The notes below the pieces were generated by a model that had not been told where the DNA came from, ran no database searches, and saw only the letters and a program-made list of their open reading frames with translations. The position numbers and the translations under genes were made by a program. 64,000 bases of DNA. It comes from Acetomicrobium hydrogeniformans (GTDB lineage: Bacteria > Synergistota > Synergistia > Synergistales > JAFGMB01). Location of the stretch: the NCBI GenBank assembly GCA_016841745.1, contig JAENYO010000003.1, positions 1 to 64,000 on the forward strand. Direction: 5' to 3'. Within the stretch, counting starts at the first letter, position 1. Every line of letters begins with the position of its first letter. Shown one piece after another: positions 25,526-33,629 of the stretch.

Positions 25526-26347
25526 CTATTTCGGGTAGAGCAGTGTAAATTGCAGCCTTATCTGCCAGTCATCGACATATTCCGGTTTTTCTACGTTGTA
25601 ATAGGCCGCAGCTGATATGTTGACGGGCTGTTTTCCCAGGGTCATGACACGTCCAACGCCCAATCCCAGGGGTACCGTCCACTGATTACCTGAGTCGGCC
25701 TCCCAGTTTGCGGTGATAACGGGAGAGAAGGAGTAATACCAGCCTTTTGGCAGATTATAGTTTATGAAGGGCTGTATAAGCATCTGGTTTACATCATCCC
25801 TGTCATCATCTCCAGCGAAGGACCATATATTGTTTATAAGGGCACCATAGACCCAGGGTCCCTTCATCTTCAGGGCTACCCCTGCTATGCCGGCACACCA
25901 TTTATCCGCTCCCAGCCGATCGTCAGTTGCTGTTGGAAACTGAAAGACAGGGCCAATACCCCAGATAAGCTTTTCCGCCTTCCTGGGAGAGAAGAAAAGA
26001 GTCATATTAATATCTCCCAGTCCTGTTTCCCGCCCCTGCCCGGAGATAAACTGGGGCTGGCTTATTACCGGGATAATAGTACGGGCTATGATGTTCCAGT
26101 TTTCATTCAACTGAAAAGGCATTACCGGCTGGATATTCAGTACGTGTAAAGGCCTTTCATAAGGGCCTGTCTGCGGTGAAAGATTATACTGAAAGGGCAC
26201 ACTGATCATGTTTGCAATGGGATTCTGTGATTTCCTGGCCAGTTCTCCAGAATCGACCTCTGCAGCCGATGAACCGCAAAGAACAAGAAGGACAAATATC
26301 ATCACGATGATGAATTGTAGAAGGGATTTTTTAATAAACCTTAACAT
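25526..26347 (-). CDS. Outer-membrane beta-barrel protein (MetA-like, PF13557 type)
   Basis: 273 residues: signal peptide (about 8-29) and a series of amphipathic strands ending in aromatic/hydrophobic QLRFTLLYPK-like sequence. NPIANMISVPFQYN is the hallmark start of the transporter-like family sometimes mis-named neuromedin U and related to MetA of phenol degradation. Probably a porin-like barrel for hydrophobic compounds; the substrate is not visible. AGGAGATGAT precedes ATG 26347. Confidence 0.8.
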   Translation of the reverse strand: MLRFIKKSLLQFIIVMIFVLLVLCGSSAAEVDSGELARKSQNPIANMISVPFQYNLSPQTGPYERPLHVLNIQPVMPFQLNENWNIIARTIIPVISQPQFISGQGRETGLGDINMTLFFSPRKAEKLIWGIGPVFQFPTATDDRLGADKWCAGIAGVALKMKGPWVYGALINNIWSFAGDDDRDDVNQMLIQPFINYNLPKGWYYSFSPVITANWEADSGNQWTVPLGLGVGRVMTLGKQPVNISAAAYYNVEKPEYVDDWQIRLQFTLLYPK

Positions 26348-26378
26348 TCATATCATCTCCTTTATGTCTGTTGTGCCA

Positions 26379-27134
26379 TCACCAGCTATATGTCAGCGCC
26401 AAAGCAGGTCCGTCCATCTGGACGTCGAAGGCTTTCCTGTTAGTTCCGCTGCCGTCTTCGTAGTCGATATCAAGGATCCTGTAACCGATAAGCAGGGACC
26501 AGTTTTCTTTCCATTTGTAATCAAAGGCAGCGACGGCGTTCCATGTGAGGTCAGAACCTCCGAAAGCAAGGTCTCCCCTCAAACGGAAAGTCCATTGCTC
26601 AGAGAGAGGATAGGCGAGCCTTCCTCCAATGACAAAGTCTATCCAGTCTGTTCCCGATGACAGATCGCCAACTTCCACAGCAAAGATATCGGTACCGAAG
26701 TCGTAGTAGCGTATACCGGCGAGAAGGTCAAATACTCCCGTTAGATCCTTATCGGTAACGAATTCGTATATCCGGTAGCCCGCTCCAAGGTCGATTATCC
26801 ACATGTCTATATCCACTTTTAGAAGAAGGGTTCCATCGGCGTTGACCCTGGATTTTGCATCCAGATAAAAAGCTTCCAGGTAATAACCCCATTTTGCTTT
26901 CCATGCCTCAAAACGGAACATGGTGGCAAAATTAAGGTCGTCCCAGACATCACTGAAACTTACATCTACCGGGGAGGTATTTTCACCGATAGTGACGTCC
27001 CCATTCATTCCAGCAAACCACATGTAGGGAGAAAAGGAGTACTTCCAGGCGTTATCCCGGGTTGAAGCCTGGACTGAAAGTGGAACCAGTGATATGCAGA
27101 TCACCACGGCTAGAATTATGGTTTTTTTCTTCAT
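26379..27134 (-). CDS. Outer-membrane beta-barrel protein of unknown role
   Basis: 251 residues with a signal peptide (about 3-22, cut near VQA). The rest alternates short strands with turns (KYSFSPYMWFAGMNGDVTIG, YYLEAFYLDAKS, LLAGIRYYDFG), ends in a C-terminal Trp (ALTYSW) as BAM-dependent barrels do, and resembles 8-10-strand OmpA/W-like proteins. GGAGGG precedes ATG 27134; the upstream frame to 27179 lacks support. It lies directly downstream of channel homologue 2. Confidence 0.82.
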   Translation of the reverse strand: MKKKTIILAVVICISLVPLSVQASTRDNAWKYSFSPYMWFAGMNGDVTIGENTSPVDVSFSDVWDDLNFATMFRFEAWKAKWGYYLEAFYLDAKSRVNADGTLLLKVDIDMWIIDLGAGYRIYEFVTDKDLTGVFDLLAGIRYYDFGTDIFAVEVGDLSSGTDWIDFVIGGRLAYPLSEQWTFRLRGDLAFGGSDLTWNAVAAFDYKWKENWSLLIGYRILDIDYEDGSGTNRKAFDVQMDGPALALTYSW

Positions 27135-27218
27135 TACTTTTCCCTCCTTTTTTGATCTCAATATTTTTTCCTGGAACAATATTTATAAAATTTATGAATT
27201 TAATTCAGTTCTGTTGAT

Positions 27219-28388
27219 TCAAGCAAAAATAAACCAGCTAAAAAAGGCAAGATAGACTGCTGGAAAGATCAAACGGGCTGTCATATCGATCTTTTGGGTT
27301 CCTTCTTTTTTCTGCTTCCCCACAAGAAAGGCTGTCATTATCACAGTGACAAGAGCCAGAAACACAAGGATAGTACTCCCCACCGTAAAATAGTCCAGCC
27401 GTGTCATATAGGGGAGACGGGGAAGAAGACTTGCCAGGAGAAAGCGGTTAGCTATGAGTGTCAGAACGGAACTGGTTGCAATACCTATTCTCACACCCAC
27501 ATGTTCAGGTCCTACCCAGAAGGCTGTCCAGGACATGAATACAACAATTGCGAGGGGCAATACTACCTGCCATAGATAATAGATGGAGTACCTCTTCGCT
27601 TCAAAACGGAAGGCACAGCCTGCATTGTCTATTCCTTCAATTGGTTTGTAGGGAAGATTAAGAGCTTTATATTTGAGAATTTCCCAGTCTGGGAGAGAAA
27701 GTTCCTTTGCCATGGCTCCTCCGGTAAACGTGCCCATTTCATCGGGGATAAAATCAAGTTCATCTGCAGGATAACCGGCTGCGACAAAATGGATGCTGAA
27801 GGTGTGTCTGTCAATGGGAAAATCCTTCAACGTCAGGGGTTGGGATAATCTCCCGCTGTAGCGCTGACGATAAAAAACCGTTCCGTCAGAATTGACCTGG
27901 GCCGCCTCTGGCAGGGATCTGGAAACCAGGCCTTGACGGTTGGATATAAGGATTCTGGGATTCCAGATATCTTCCATGGGTATCTGACGGGTAGTTCCGC
28001 CTGGGTTAACAAGGCGTTCGTCCTGCCAGCGAAGTTGAAGATAGACATTGGCCATAAAATTCTGGTTGGCATCATCTATTTCATCGATATCAAGAACAAA
28101 GATAAGGAAGTGGATCTTTGTGGGACCTCTCCATTCGCCAGGACGCCTGGCTGTAAGTTCCGCCTTTTCAGCTTCCTCTTCTTCCTCCTTTTCAGCGGCT
28201 TTTTCTACGGCTTTTTCAGCTGCCCTTTCGGCGGTTTCTTCCTCTGAAGTCTGTTCAGTCCCCTGCGCTGTGACTTCTGAGGGAATCAAGATCACTGGTG
28301 TCACCAGAAGTCCAGAAAGGATCATTACGAAGGTGAAAGTATGTATTATGGCTATTATTGGTCTATTTTTGTTTTTTCTTCCACACAT
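27219..28388 (-). CDS. Pentameric ligand-gated ion channel homologue 2
   Basis: 389 residues. Signal-like helix (about 10-32), then an unusual 40-residue segment rich in Glu, Ala and Lys (about 43-80, repeats of AEKA/EKAA) before the ligand-binding fold (IHFLIFVLDIDEIDDANQNF). FPID occupies the Pro-loop; four membrane helices follow, with TRLDYFTVGSTILVF before M3. The M2 start aligns as GVRIGIATSSVL, with Gly at -2' and Arg at 0', so the pore mouth differs from homologue 1. A promoter is visible at 28527-28554. Confidence 0.88.
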   Translation of the reverse strand: MCGRKNKNRPIIAIIHTFTFVMILSGLLVTPVILIPSEVTAQGTEQTSEEETAERAAEKAVEKAAEKEEEEEAEKAELTARRPGEWRGPTKIHFLIFVLDIDEIDDANQNFMANVYLQLRWQDERLVNPGGTTRQIPMEDIWNPRILISNRQGLVSRSLPEAAQVNSDGTVFYRQRYSGRLSQPLTLKDFPIDRHTFSIHFVAAGYPADELDFIPDEMGTFTGGAMAKELSLPDWEILKYKALNLPYKPIEGIDNAGCAFRFEAKRYSIYYLWQVVLPLAIVVFMSWTAFWVGPEHVGVRIGIATSSVLTLIANRFLLASLLPRLPYMTRLDYFTVGSTILVFLALVTVIMTAFLVGKQKKEGTQKIDMTARLIFPAVYLAFFSWFIFA

Positions 28389-28526
28389 CTAAAAGGCCTC
28401 CTGGCAAAATTCGTTTATTTCACAATTCGTTGGGTAGAACATTTTCAAGAGAGCAAAAAACAGTTTGGCAGGATGAAATCTACTGTAACATGGCATTGTT
28501 CTAAATAGCCATCTAAACAAAGTTAT

Positions 28527-28554
28527 TTTATACCAAAGTCATGCGAGTTTGCAA
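28527..28554 (-). promoter_or_regulatory. Putative promoter of channel homologue 2
   Basis: On the minus strand TTGCAA (28554-28549) and TATAAA (28532-28527) are 16 bp apart, about 140 bp before the ATG at 28388. The rest of the 304-bp gap (28389-28692) is AT-rich, with no gene and no strong hairpin seen. Confidence 0.4.
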
Positions 28555-28692
28555 TCAGAGTGTTATTTTTCTCGTCTTCCGTGTTGCTTATCCATTCTGA
28601 AACATTATTTCCATTATCCTTCCTGGTTTTATTACTGCTGTTTTTTCATTTATTGAGCCTCGTTCAAGCTTCAGCTTTGATACGACAGGGTC

Positions 28693-29709
28693 CTAAAAGA
28701 GGAACCTGAAGAGCAGGGACTCAAGTGCTACCACAAAATAAAGGGCAGGATAGATAACCCTGCACCATCTGTCTATCTTCAGGGCTTGCTCCAGATGGCC
28801 TTGATTAACGTAGGACTTGGTAACAACCACTTGTACAAGTGAAATGAAGACCAGCAGTGTAGAGCCCATGATAAAATAGTCCATTCCTGTCAGGTAGGAA
28901 ACATTAGGTATATCCTCACCTATGGAGAACCTGTAGGCTATCAGTGTCAGCATGGCTGTTATGGATACGCTAACATTTGTTCCGGATTCAGACGGGTCTA
29001 TCCAGAAAACTGTCCAGGACATGGCAACTATTAGAAGAAGAGGAAGGATGATCTTTAAGATGAAATGTCCGGGAATTCTTTTCATCTCGAAGAGGAAAGA
29101 AAATCCTGCAACACCGGGTTCTCCCTCAACGGGCTCATATGTTTTTGGCGCGGCTTTCCATTGAATCAGATTCCAGTCGGGAATAGATAATTTTCTGGCA
29201 ATCCCAGCCCCCGCAAGGGGAACTACTTCAAGTTCCTTATCCGAGTATCTTGCAGATGCCATGCTGATCTCGAAGCTCTGACTGTCAAAGGGAAAAGCTT
29301 TCAGGTCAAGAGGTTGGGAGAAACTTCCCCAAAGGTGCTGACGATAAGTCACCGAACCATCCTGTTGTATGTAAACCATTTCAGGAAAGGAATGCCAGGT
29401 TCTCTGGTCGTTGGTGAACATCATCTGGGGATTCCAGACATCATAAAGGGATTTACCGATCTTTCTGGAGTCACTGTGGGCCATTCGGGGATCCTTCCAG
29501 TGGATCTCAACAAAAAGGTTAGCCTCAAAGCTCTGGTTCACAGTATCGATGGTGTCCACGTCCATCACTACTATGCCAATCTCCACGCGAGTTGGACCTT
29601 TATCTTTTTCAGGACGGCTGATATCGGCCATCGCTTGAGAACTGGCCACACCCGAGAAAATGAATATCCAAAGAATGCTGATCAGACACACAGGAAAAAT
29701 CTTTTTCAT
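28693..29709 (-). CDS. Pentameric ligand-gated ion channel homologue 3
   Basis: 338 residues from ATG 29709, which follows GGGAGGGGGG; the frame is open to 29802 without a ribosome-binding site. Signal peptide (about 3-25), extracellular domain (VEIGIVVMDVDTIDTVNQSF), FPFD Pro-loop, four membrane helices. M2 aligns as GTNVSVSITAML, with Gly at -2', and its outer end has acidic residues (SIGEDIPNVSYLT). Closest in arrangement to homologue 2, its downstream neighbour, from which it is separated by a promoter-bearing gap. It lies downstream of a sulfatase gene (95 bp). Confidence 0.88.
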   Translation of the reverse strand: MKKIFPVCLISILWIFIFSGVASSQAMADISRPEKDKGPTRVEIGIVVMDVDTIDTVNQSFEANLFVEIHWKDPRMAHSDSRKIGKSLYDVWNPQMMFTNDQRTWHSFPEMVYIQQDGSVTYRQHLWGSFSQPLDLKAFPFDSQSFEISMASARYSDKELEVVPLAGAGIARKLSIPDWNLIQWKAAPKTYEPVEGEPGVAGFSFLFEMKRIPGHFILKIILPLLLIVAMSWTVFWIDPSESGTNVSVSITAMLTLIAYRFSIGEDIPNVSYLTGMDYFIMGSTLLVFISLVQVVVTKSYVNQGHLEQALKIDRWCRVIYPALYFVVALESLLFRFLF

Positions 29710-29804
29710 GATAGCCCCCCTCCCTCTCTGCGCACTGTCTCTGAGCCTTAATGACCTGTCCCTCCTGTTTAGCATTAACAGGTGGGACAGGTCTGTTAAC
29801 ATCC

Positions 29805-32162
29805 TTACTGTTTTGCCATTAACCTGCGATATTTGAGTTCCTCTGACTCCTTATGGCTTACATCGTCGTCCTCAAGATCGATACGTACCCAGTTGATCTT
29901 GCCCTTGAAGCGATTTTTCTCACCTTCGGGATAATCATCTGCTACAGGCAGGGCGAGATCATGGCCGATATCAAGGGTTTCGTCTGCTGAGAAAACAAAG
30001 GGTACGGTCTTCTCGATTCGGCCTTCTCCGAACAGTTCATCGTTCACGTAAAGCCGACCGGTTCCTCCGCCTCCTGGTTTGTCACCATCGAAGTTGAAAT
30101 GGTAACGTATGTTGACTTTTCCGGGAGGGAGCGGTTTCGCTGCCTCCACGTAGTAGTAATTGACGTCGAACCAGTTGTGAACGTATTTGACGATTCCCTC
30201 TTTAACGTAAAGGCTCCAGCCGGCGAAACGTCCGCCCTGGGCGATGATCACACCATCTGTCTTGTCCTTGGTGACTTCCACCTCTGCAGTCACAGTATGG
30301 GACCGGTTTTTAACGTTCAACACAGTGTTCTCCATAAGGGTGTCCATTCCGGGATAGAAGGTCATGGTCTTACGTCCGCCAGGAAGATCCGGCCGTCCTG
30401 CAACAGCAGCGTTGAAGCGCTCGTATCGCCTGTCGTCGAGTGGGAATACACCGTATTTGGCCGCTTCGATCATGAACAGGTACTGCAGTTCACGAAGTTT
30501 ATCGGGCATCTCCTTCGAAAGGTCATGGGCCTGGCTCCAGTCTTTGGTAGTGTCGTAGAGTTCCCAATCGTCTGCATCGAAGGATGGCCACTCACGTGTG
30601 AGCCATGGTGTACTGTGATGGGTGACTGCAGTCCAGCCATCACAGTAGATACCTCTATTTCCGAAGATCTCGAAATACTGGGTCCTGTGCCGATCCTCGG
30701 CGTTGGGTTTATCGAAGGTGTAAACCATGCTGACACCCTCGATGGGTTTCTGGGCACTTCCATTGACCATATAGGGTTGGGGCAGTCCTGCTGCCTCCAG
30801 GATGGTGGGTACGATGTCGATGACATGATGGAACTGCTGGCGGATCTCCCCTCTGGCTTTGATTCCCTTCGGCCAGCTGATGGCCGTGGCGTTACGGGTG
30901 CCGCCGAAGTGCGAGGCCACCTGCTTGGTATACTGGAATGGAGTATTCATGGCATGAGCCCAACCCACAGGATAGTGATTGAAAGCCCTCGGACCACCAA
31001 TTTCATCGAGCTTGGGCAGGACCTCCTCCAAAGTCTGGGGGATACCATTGAGGGCCATGAGCTCGTTTAAAGTGCCGTCCAGGCCGCCTTCGGCGCTGGC
31101 ACCATTGTCCCCGGCAATGTAGATGAACAGAGTATTATCAAATTTGCCCATTTCTTCGAGCGTCTCTATCACCCGCATTACCTGGGTATCGGTGTGTTCT
31201 GCGAAGCCAGCATAGGTTTCCATCAGCCGGGTAAAGACCTTCTTCTCAGTATCGTTCAGCTCATCCCAGGCCTTGACCCCTTCCGGGCGTGCAGTTAGAA
31301 GGGTGTCGGGAGGAACCAGTCCTTTGGCCTTCATGTTTGCCAGGGTCTCTTCCCTGATGGCGTCCCACCCCTTGTCGAATTTGCCCTTGTACTTGCTGAT
31401 CCACTCCGGGGATACATGGTGGGGGGCATGGGTGGCACCAAAGGACAGGTATAGGAAGAAGGGCTTGTCTGGAGTCATAACGTCCAGGCCCCGCATCCAT
31501 CCTATGGCTTTATCGGTTATGTCCTCCGAGAAGTGGTAGCCTTCATCGGCCGTGGCCGGGGGTTCTACCGGGCTTGTGCCCTTGAACAGGGTGGGGGACC
31601 ACTGGTTTGTCTCGCCGCCCACAAAGCCGTAGAATTTTTCAAAACCTTCGCCTGTGGGCCAACGGTCGAAGGGGCCCGACATGCTGACTTCCCAGGTAGG
31701 GGTCTGGTGTGCCTTCCCCACACAACCGGTGCTGTATCCATTGAGTCGAAGCATCTCGGCAATGGTGGCAACGGTGTTCGGTCGAATGCTGTCGTTTCCA
31801 GGTGCGCCGGTGGCAACTTCACATACTGAGCCAATTCCTGCGGAGTGGTGATTTCGCCCGGTCAACAGTGCTGCCCGGGTGGGGGAGCATAGTGCGGTGG
31901 TGTGAAAGCGGTTGTAGGTCAGGCCCTGGTTCGCTACCTTCTCCATGGCAGGCATGTTACAGGGACCGCCTGTGAGGCTCGGAGCACCGAAGCCCATATC
32001 GTCTATAAGGACAATTACCACGTTTGGCGCGTTCTTTGGTGGACGCAGCGGTTCGATGGGCGGAAATTCAGCATTTCGTGCGTCCAACGCCATCTTGCCT
32101 TTGGACGGGACATCAGGGATCGGTAGTATTTCCCGTCCTGTTACTTCCGGTTTCTGTGCCAT
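29805..32162 (-). CDS. Sulfatase 1 (arylsulfatase family, 785 residues)
   Basis: Formylglycine-dependent sulfatase. The substrate site CSPTR (Cys92) is followed by ALLTGRNHH; metal-binding Asp54-Asp55 (LIDDMG) and AGDNGASAEG (second metal site) are in place. A C-terminal beta-rich domain (about 600-760) resembles a concanavalin-like lid found in the 780-residue subgroup. There is no signal peptide, so it is probably cytosolic. Cys92 would be oxidised by the anaerobic maturase encoded at 51958. It is a paralogue of the enzyme at 54970 and could also act on phosphonate or phosphate esters. SD AGGAGA. Confidence 0.9.
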   Translation of the reverse strand: MAQKPEVTGREILPIPDVPSKGKMALDARNAEFPPIEPLRPPKNAPNVVIVLIDDMGFGAPSLTGGPCNMPAMEKVANQGLTYNRFHTTALCSPTRAALLTGRNHHSAGIGSVCEVATGAPGNDSIRPNTVATIAEMLRLNGYSTGCVGKAHQTPTWEVSMSGPFDRWPTGEGFEKFYGFVGGETNQWSPTLFKGTSPVEPPATADEGYHFSEDITDKAIGWMRGLDVMTPDKPFFLYLSFGATHAPHHVSPEWISKYKGKFDKGWDAIREETLANMKAKGLVPPDTLLTARPEGVKAWDELNDTEKKVFTRLMETYAGFAEHTDTQVMRVIETLEEMGKFDNTLFIYIAGDNGASAEGGLDGTLNELMALNGIPQTLEEVLPKLDEIGGPRAFNHYPVGWAHAMNTPFQYTKQVASHFGGTRNATAISWPKGIKARGEIRQQFHHVIDIVPTILEAAGLPQPYMVNGSAQKPIEGVSMVYTFDKPNAEDRHRTQYFEIFGNRGIYCDGWTAVTHHSTPWLTREWPSFDADDWELYDTTKDWSQAHDLSKEMPDKLRELQYLFMIEAAKYGVFPLDDRRYERFNAAVAGRPDLPGGRKTMTFYPGMDTLMENTVLNVKNRSHTVTAEVEVTKDKTDGVIIAQGGRFAGWSLYVKEGIVKYVHNWFDVNYYYVEAAKPLPPGKVNIRYHFNFDGDKPGGGGTGRLYVNDELFGEGRIEKTVPFVFSADETLDIGHDLALPVADDYPEGEKNRFKGKINWVRIDLEDDDVSHKESEELKYRRLMAKQ

Positions 32163-32303
32163 TTTCTAGCATCTCCTTTTATCTTTTTTCCCTTTTCCTG
32201 AGGTAGATATCTATGTAAAATCTGTTCCTCAGGAATCTGCTGGTATCTGTTGCTTAACCAAATCGATCAGATCCGGTTATTCCCTTTATTTTTCACTCTC
32301 CCT

Positions 32304-32350
32304 GGAGAAGAAGCCGGGTTCAGGGTTTTTCATATTCGGGCTTCTTCTCC
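32304..32350. terminator. Strong hairpin after the 105-residue gene
   Basis: GGAGAAGAAGCC (32304-32315) pairs perfectly with GGCTTCTTCTCC (32339-32350) around a 23-nt loop. It lies downstream of the minus-strand gene ending at 32385 and before the sulfatase start at 32162. There is no long U-tract on either strand, so its terminator role is tentative. Confidence 0.5.
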
Positions 32351-32384
32351 AAAGTTTCAGCCTTTTGCGCTCTTAATGTTCTTT

Positions 32385-32702
32385 TCAATCGATGTAAACT
32401 ATCACGTACTGGTTGTTATAGGGCTGATAGTATGAACCACCGCAAAGATACAGGGTGGTTCCCTCCACTATGACGGTGCTGCATCCTCCTGGCAGAGTTG
32501 GTGCATAGGAGGAGGACCGTCGGATTACCCTGCGGCTTGTCCTGCGGGCTACACCGGCTACACTGACCGGTGTCCGGGGCCTGCCGACGCGCGCCTCTGC
32601 TTCAGTTATCGGAAAAACACTGCTGTTGGATGCAACATCTGTCAAAAGGCCGACGGCCAACAGGCAGCAACCGATCAGAATAACAGTTATCACACTTTTC
32701 AT
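32385..32702 (-). CDS. Small secreted protein, unknown function
   Basis: 105 residues: signal peptide (about 1-24), an Arg/Ser-rich middle (about 42-66) and a C-terminal motif GCSTVIVEGTTLYLCGGSYY with two Cys (about 74 and 88) that may form a disulfide, ending in a Tyr/Asn-rich strand. I know similar short exported proteins next to DUF2092 genes but no function. It starts two bases after the DUF2092 gene stop, so both are co-transcribed. Confidence 0.75.
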   Translation of the reverse strand: MKSVITVILIGCCLLAVGLLTDVASNSSVFPITEAEARVGRPRTPVSVAGVARRTSRRVIRRSSSYAPTLPGGCSTVIVEGTTLYLCGGSYYQPYNNQYVIVYID

Positions 32703-32704
32703 GA

Positions 32705-33505
32705 TCAGGGTCCCTCCTCTTTAGATGTAAATTCGTGCATTTCGTCAACCGGTATGGTATCCAGCCTCGTGGCTCCATCCGGAACGGAAAAACTGAACTC
32801 CTCATCACTGATTTGAGGATTTATTACCCAGTCCCGCAAACGGATCTCGTATTGCGGGGCAGCGGTATGCCATATAGTTGTAATGACGTATTTTATGGGC
32901 AGCGGCTCATTGCCTGTTTTCACCCATAGCTGCCAGTCCACCTTGTCTTCGCGGAATGCCAGGTGATGGCACTCCGTGCCGTTAACATAAGCGGTGCCGA
33001 GATAGGTGCTGCTTTCAGCGCCCGAAGAGAGGATGGCATAAGGATTGGCAAAAAGCAGATCTGCCCCTGGAGCAGGGATGCCAGTCTCCAGTTCGTAAGC
33101 ATAGATAGCATCATCGATTGTTCCAGGGACTTCTATCTGAGCATAGACATTTAGCCTCTTCCCATACAGGGTCAGCATTTTCCCGTCAAATATAAACTCG
33201 GCGTCCGCTATCATTCCCTTACGCTGGATATGAAATTTTGCCGGCCGTTGAAGGACTGTTGTTGCAAAGCTGCTGAACTGAAGCTTCTGACCATTTTTGG
33301 TGACCACCTCAAAATCGATATCAGCGTTCATGCTGAAGGCTTTCACCTCTGCCATATAGGAAGACATGGATTTAAGGATCTGATCAGCCTCGGGATCGAT
33401 CGCATCCGCACTAAATGCCGGGGCGGCGGTAATGCTTATACTGAGAGCGATACCTAAAATCAGCCAGATCAATCCACTTAAGGCAATAGATCTTGTTTTT
33501 TTCAT
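32705..33505 (-). CDS. DUF2092 secreted LolA-like protein
   Basis: 266 residues with a signal peptide (about 7-32, cut near FSA). The remainder matches the DUF2092 plan: ADQILKSMSSYMAEVKAFSM start, LQRPAKFHIQRKG, FIFDGKMLTLYGK, WQLWVKTGNEPLPIKYVITT. This is the half-barrel fold of LolA/LolB/LppX, which carries lipids or hydrophobic ligands across the periplasm. AGGAGG precedes ATG 33505. It lies downstream of the DUF1254 array on the same strand. Confidence 0.85.
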   Translation of the reverse strand: MKKTRSIALSGLIWLILGIALSISITAAPAFSADAIDPEADQILKSMSSYMAEVKAFSMNADIDFEVVTKNGQKLQFSSFATTVLQRPAKFHIQRKGMIADAEFIFDGKMLTLYGKRLNVYAQIEVPGTIDDAIYAYELETGIPAPGADLLFANPYAILSSGAESSTYLGTAYVNGTECHHLAFREDKVDWQLWVKTGNEPLPIKYVITTIWHTAAPQYEIRLRDWVINPQISDEEFSFSVPDGATRLDTIPVDEMHEFTSKEEGP

Positions 33506-33629
33506 AATGGATTCCTCCTGTTTTAAGAATTTTCCTTTGGTATCACTTTTTCTGCTTCATTCATATTTCTTGCCTTTTTACAAGCTCCGGATCGCTTAAC
33601 CAAAGGCATGTTCTAATTTCTTCTTTCCT

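Noticed and set aside
30099-31070. 323-codon open frame on the plus strand inside sulfatase 1
   Set aside because: It is antisense to a well-conserved sulfatase, has no ribosome-binding site and no recognisable domain; long open antisense frames are common opposite GC3-rich genes.
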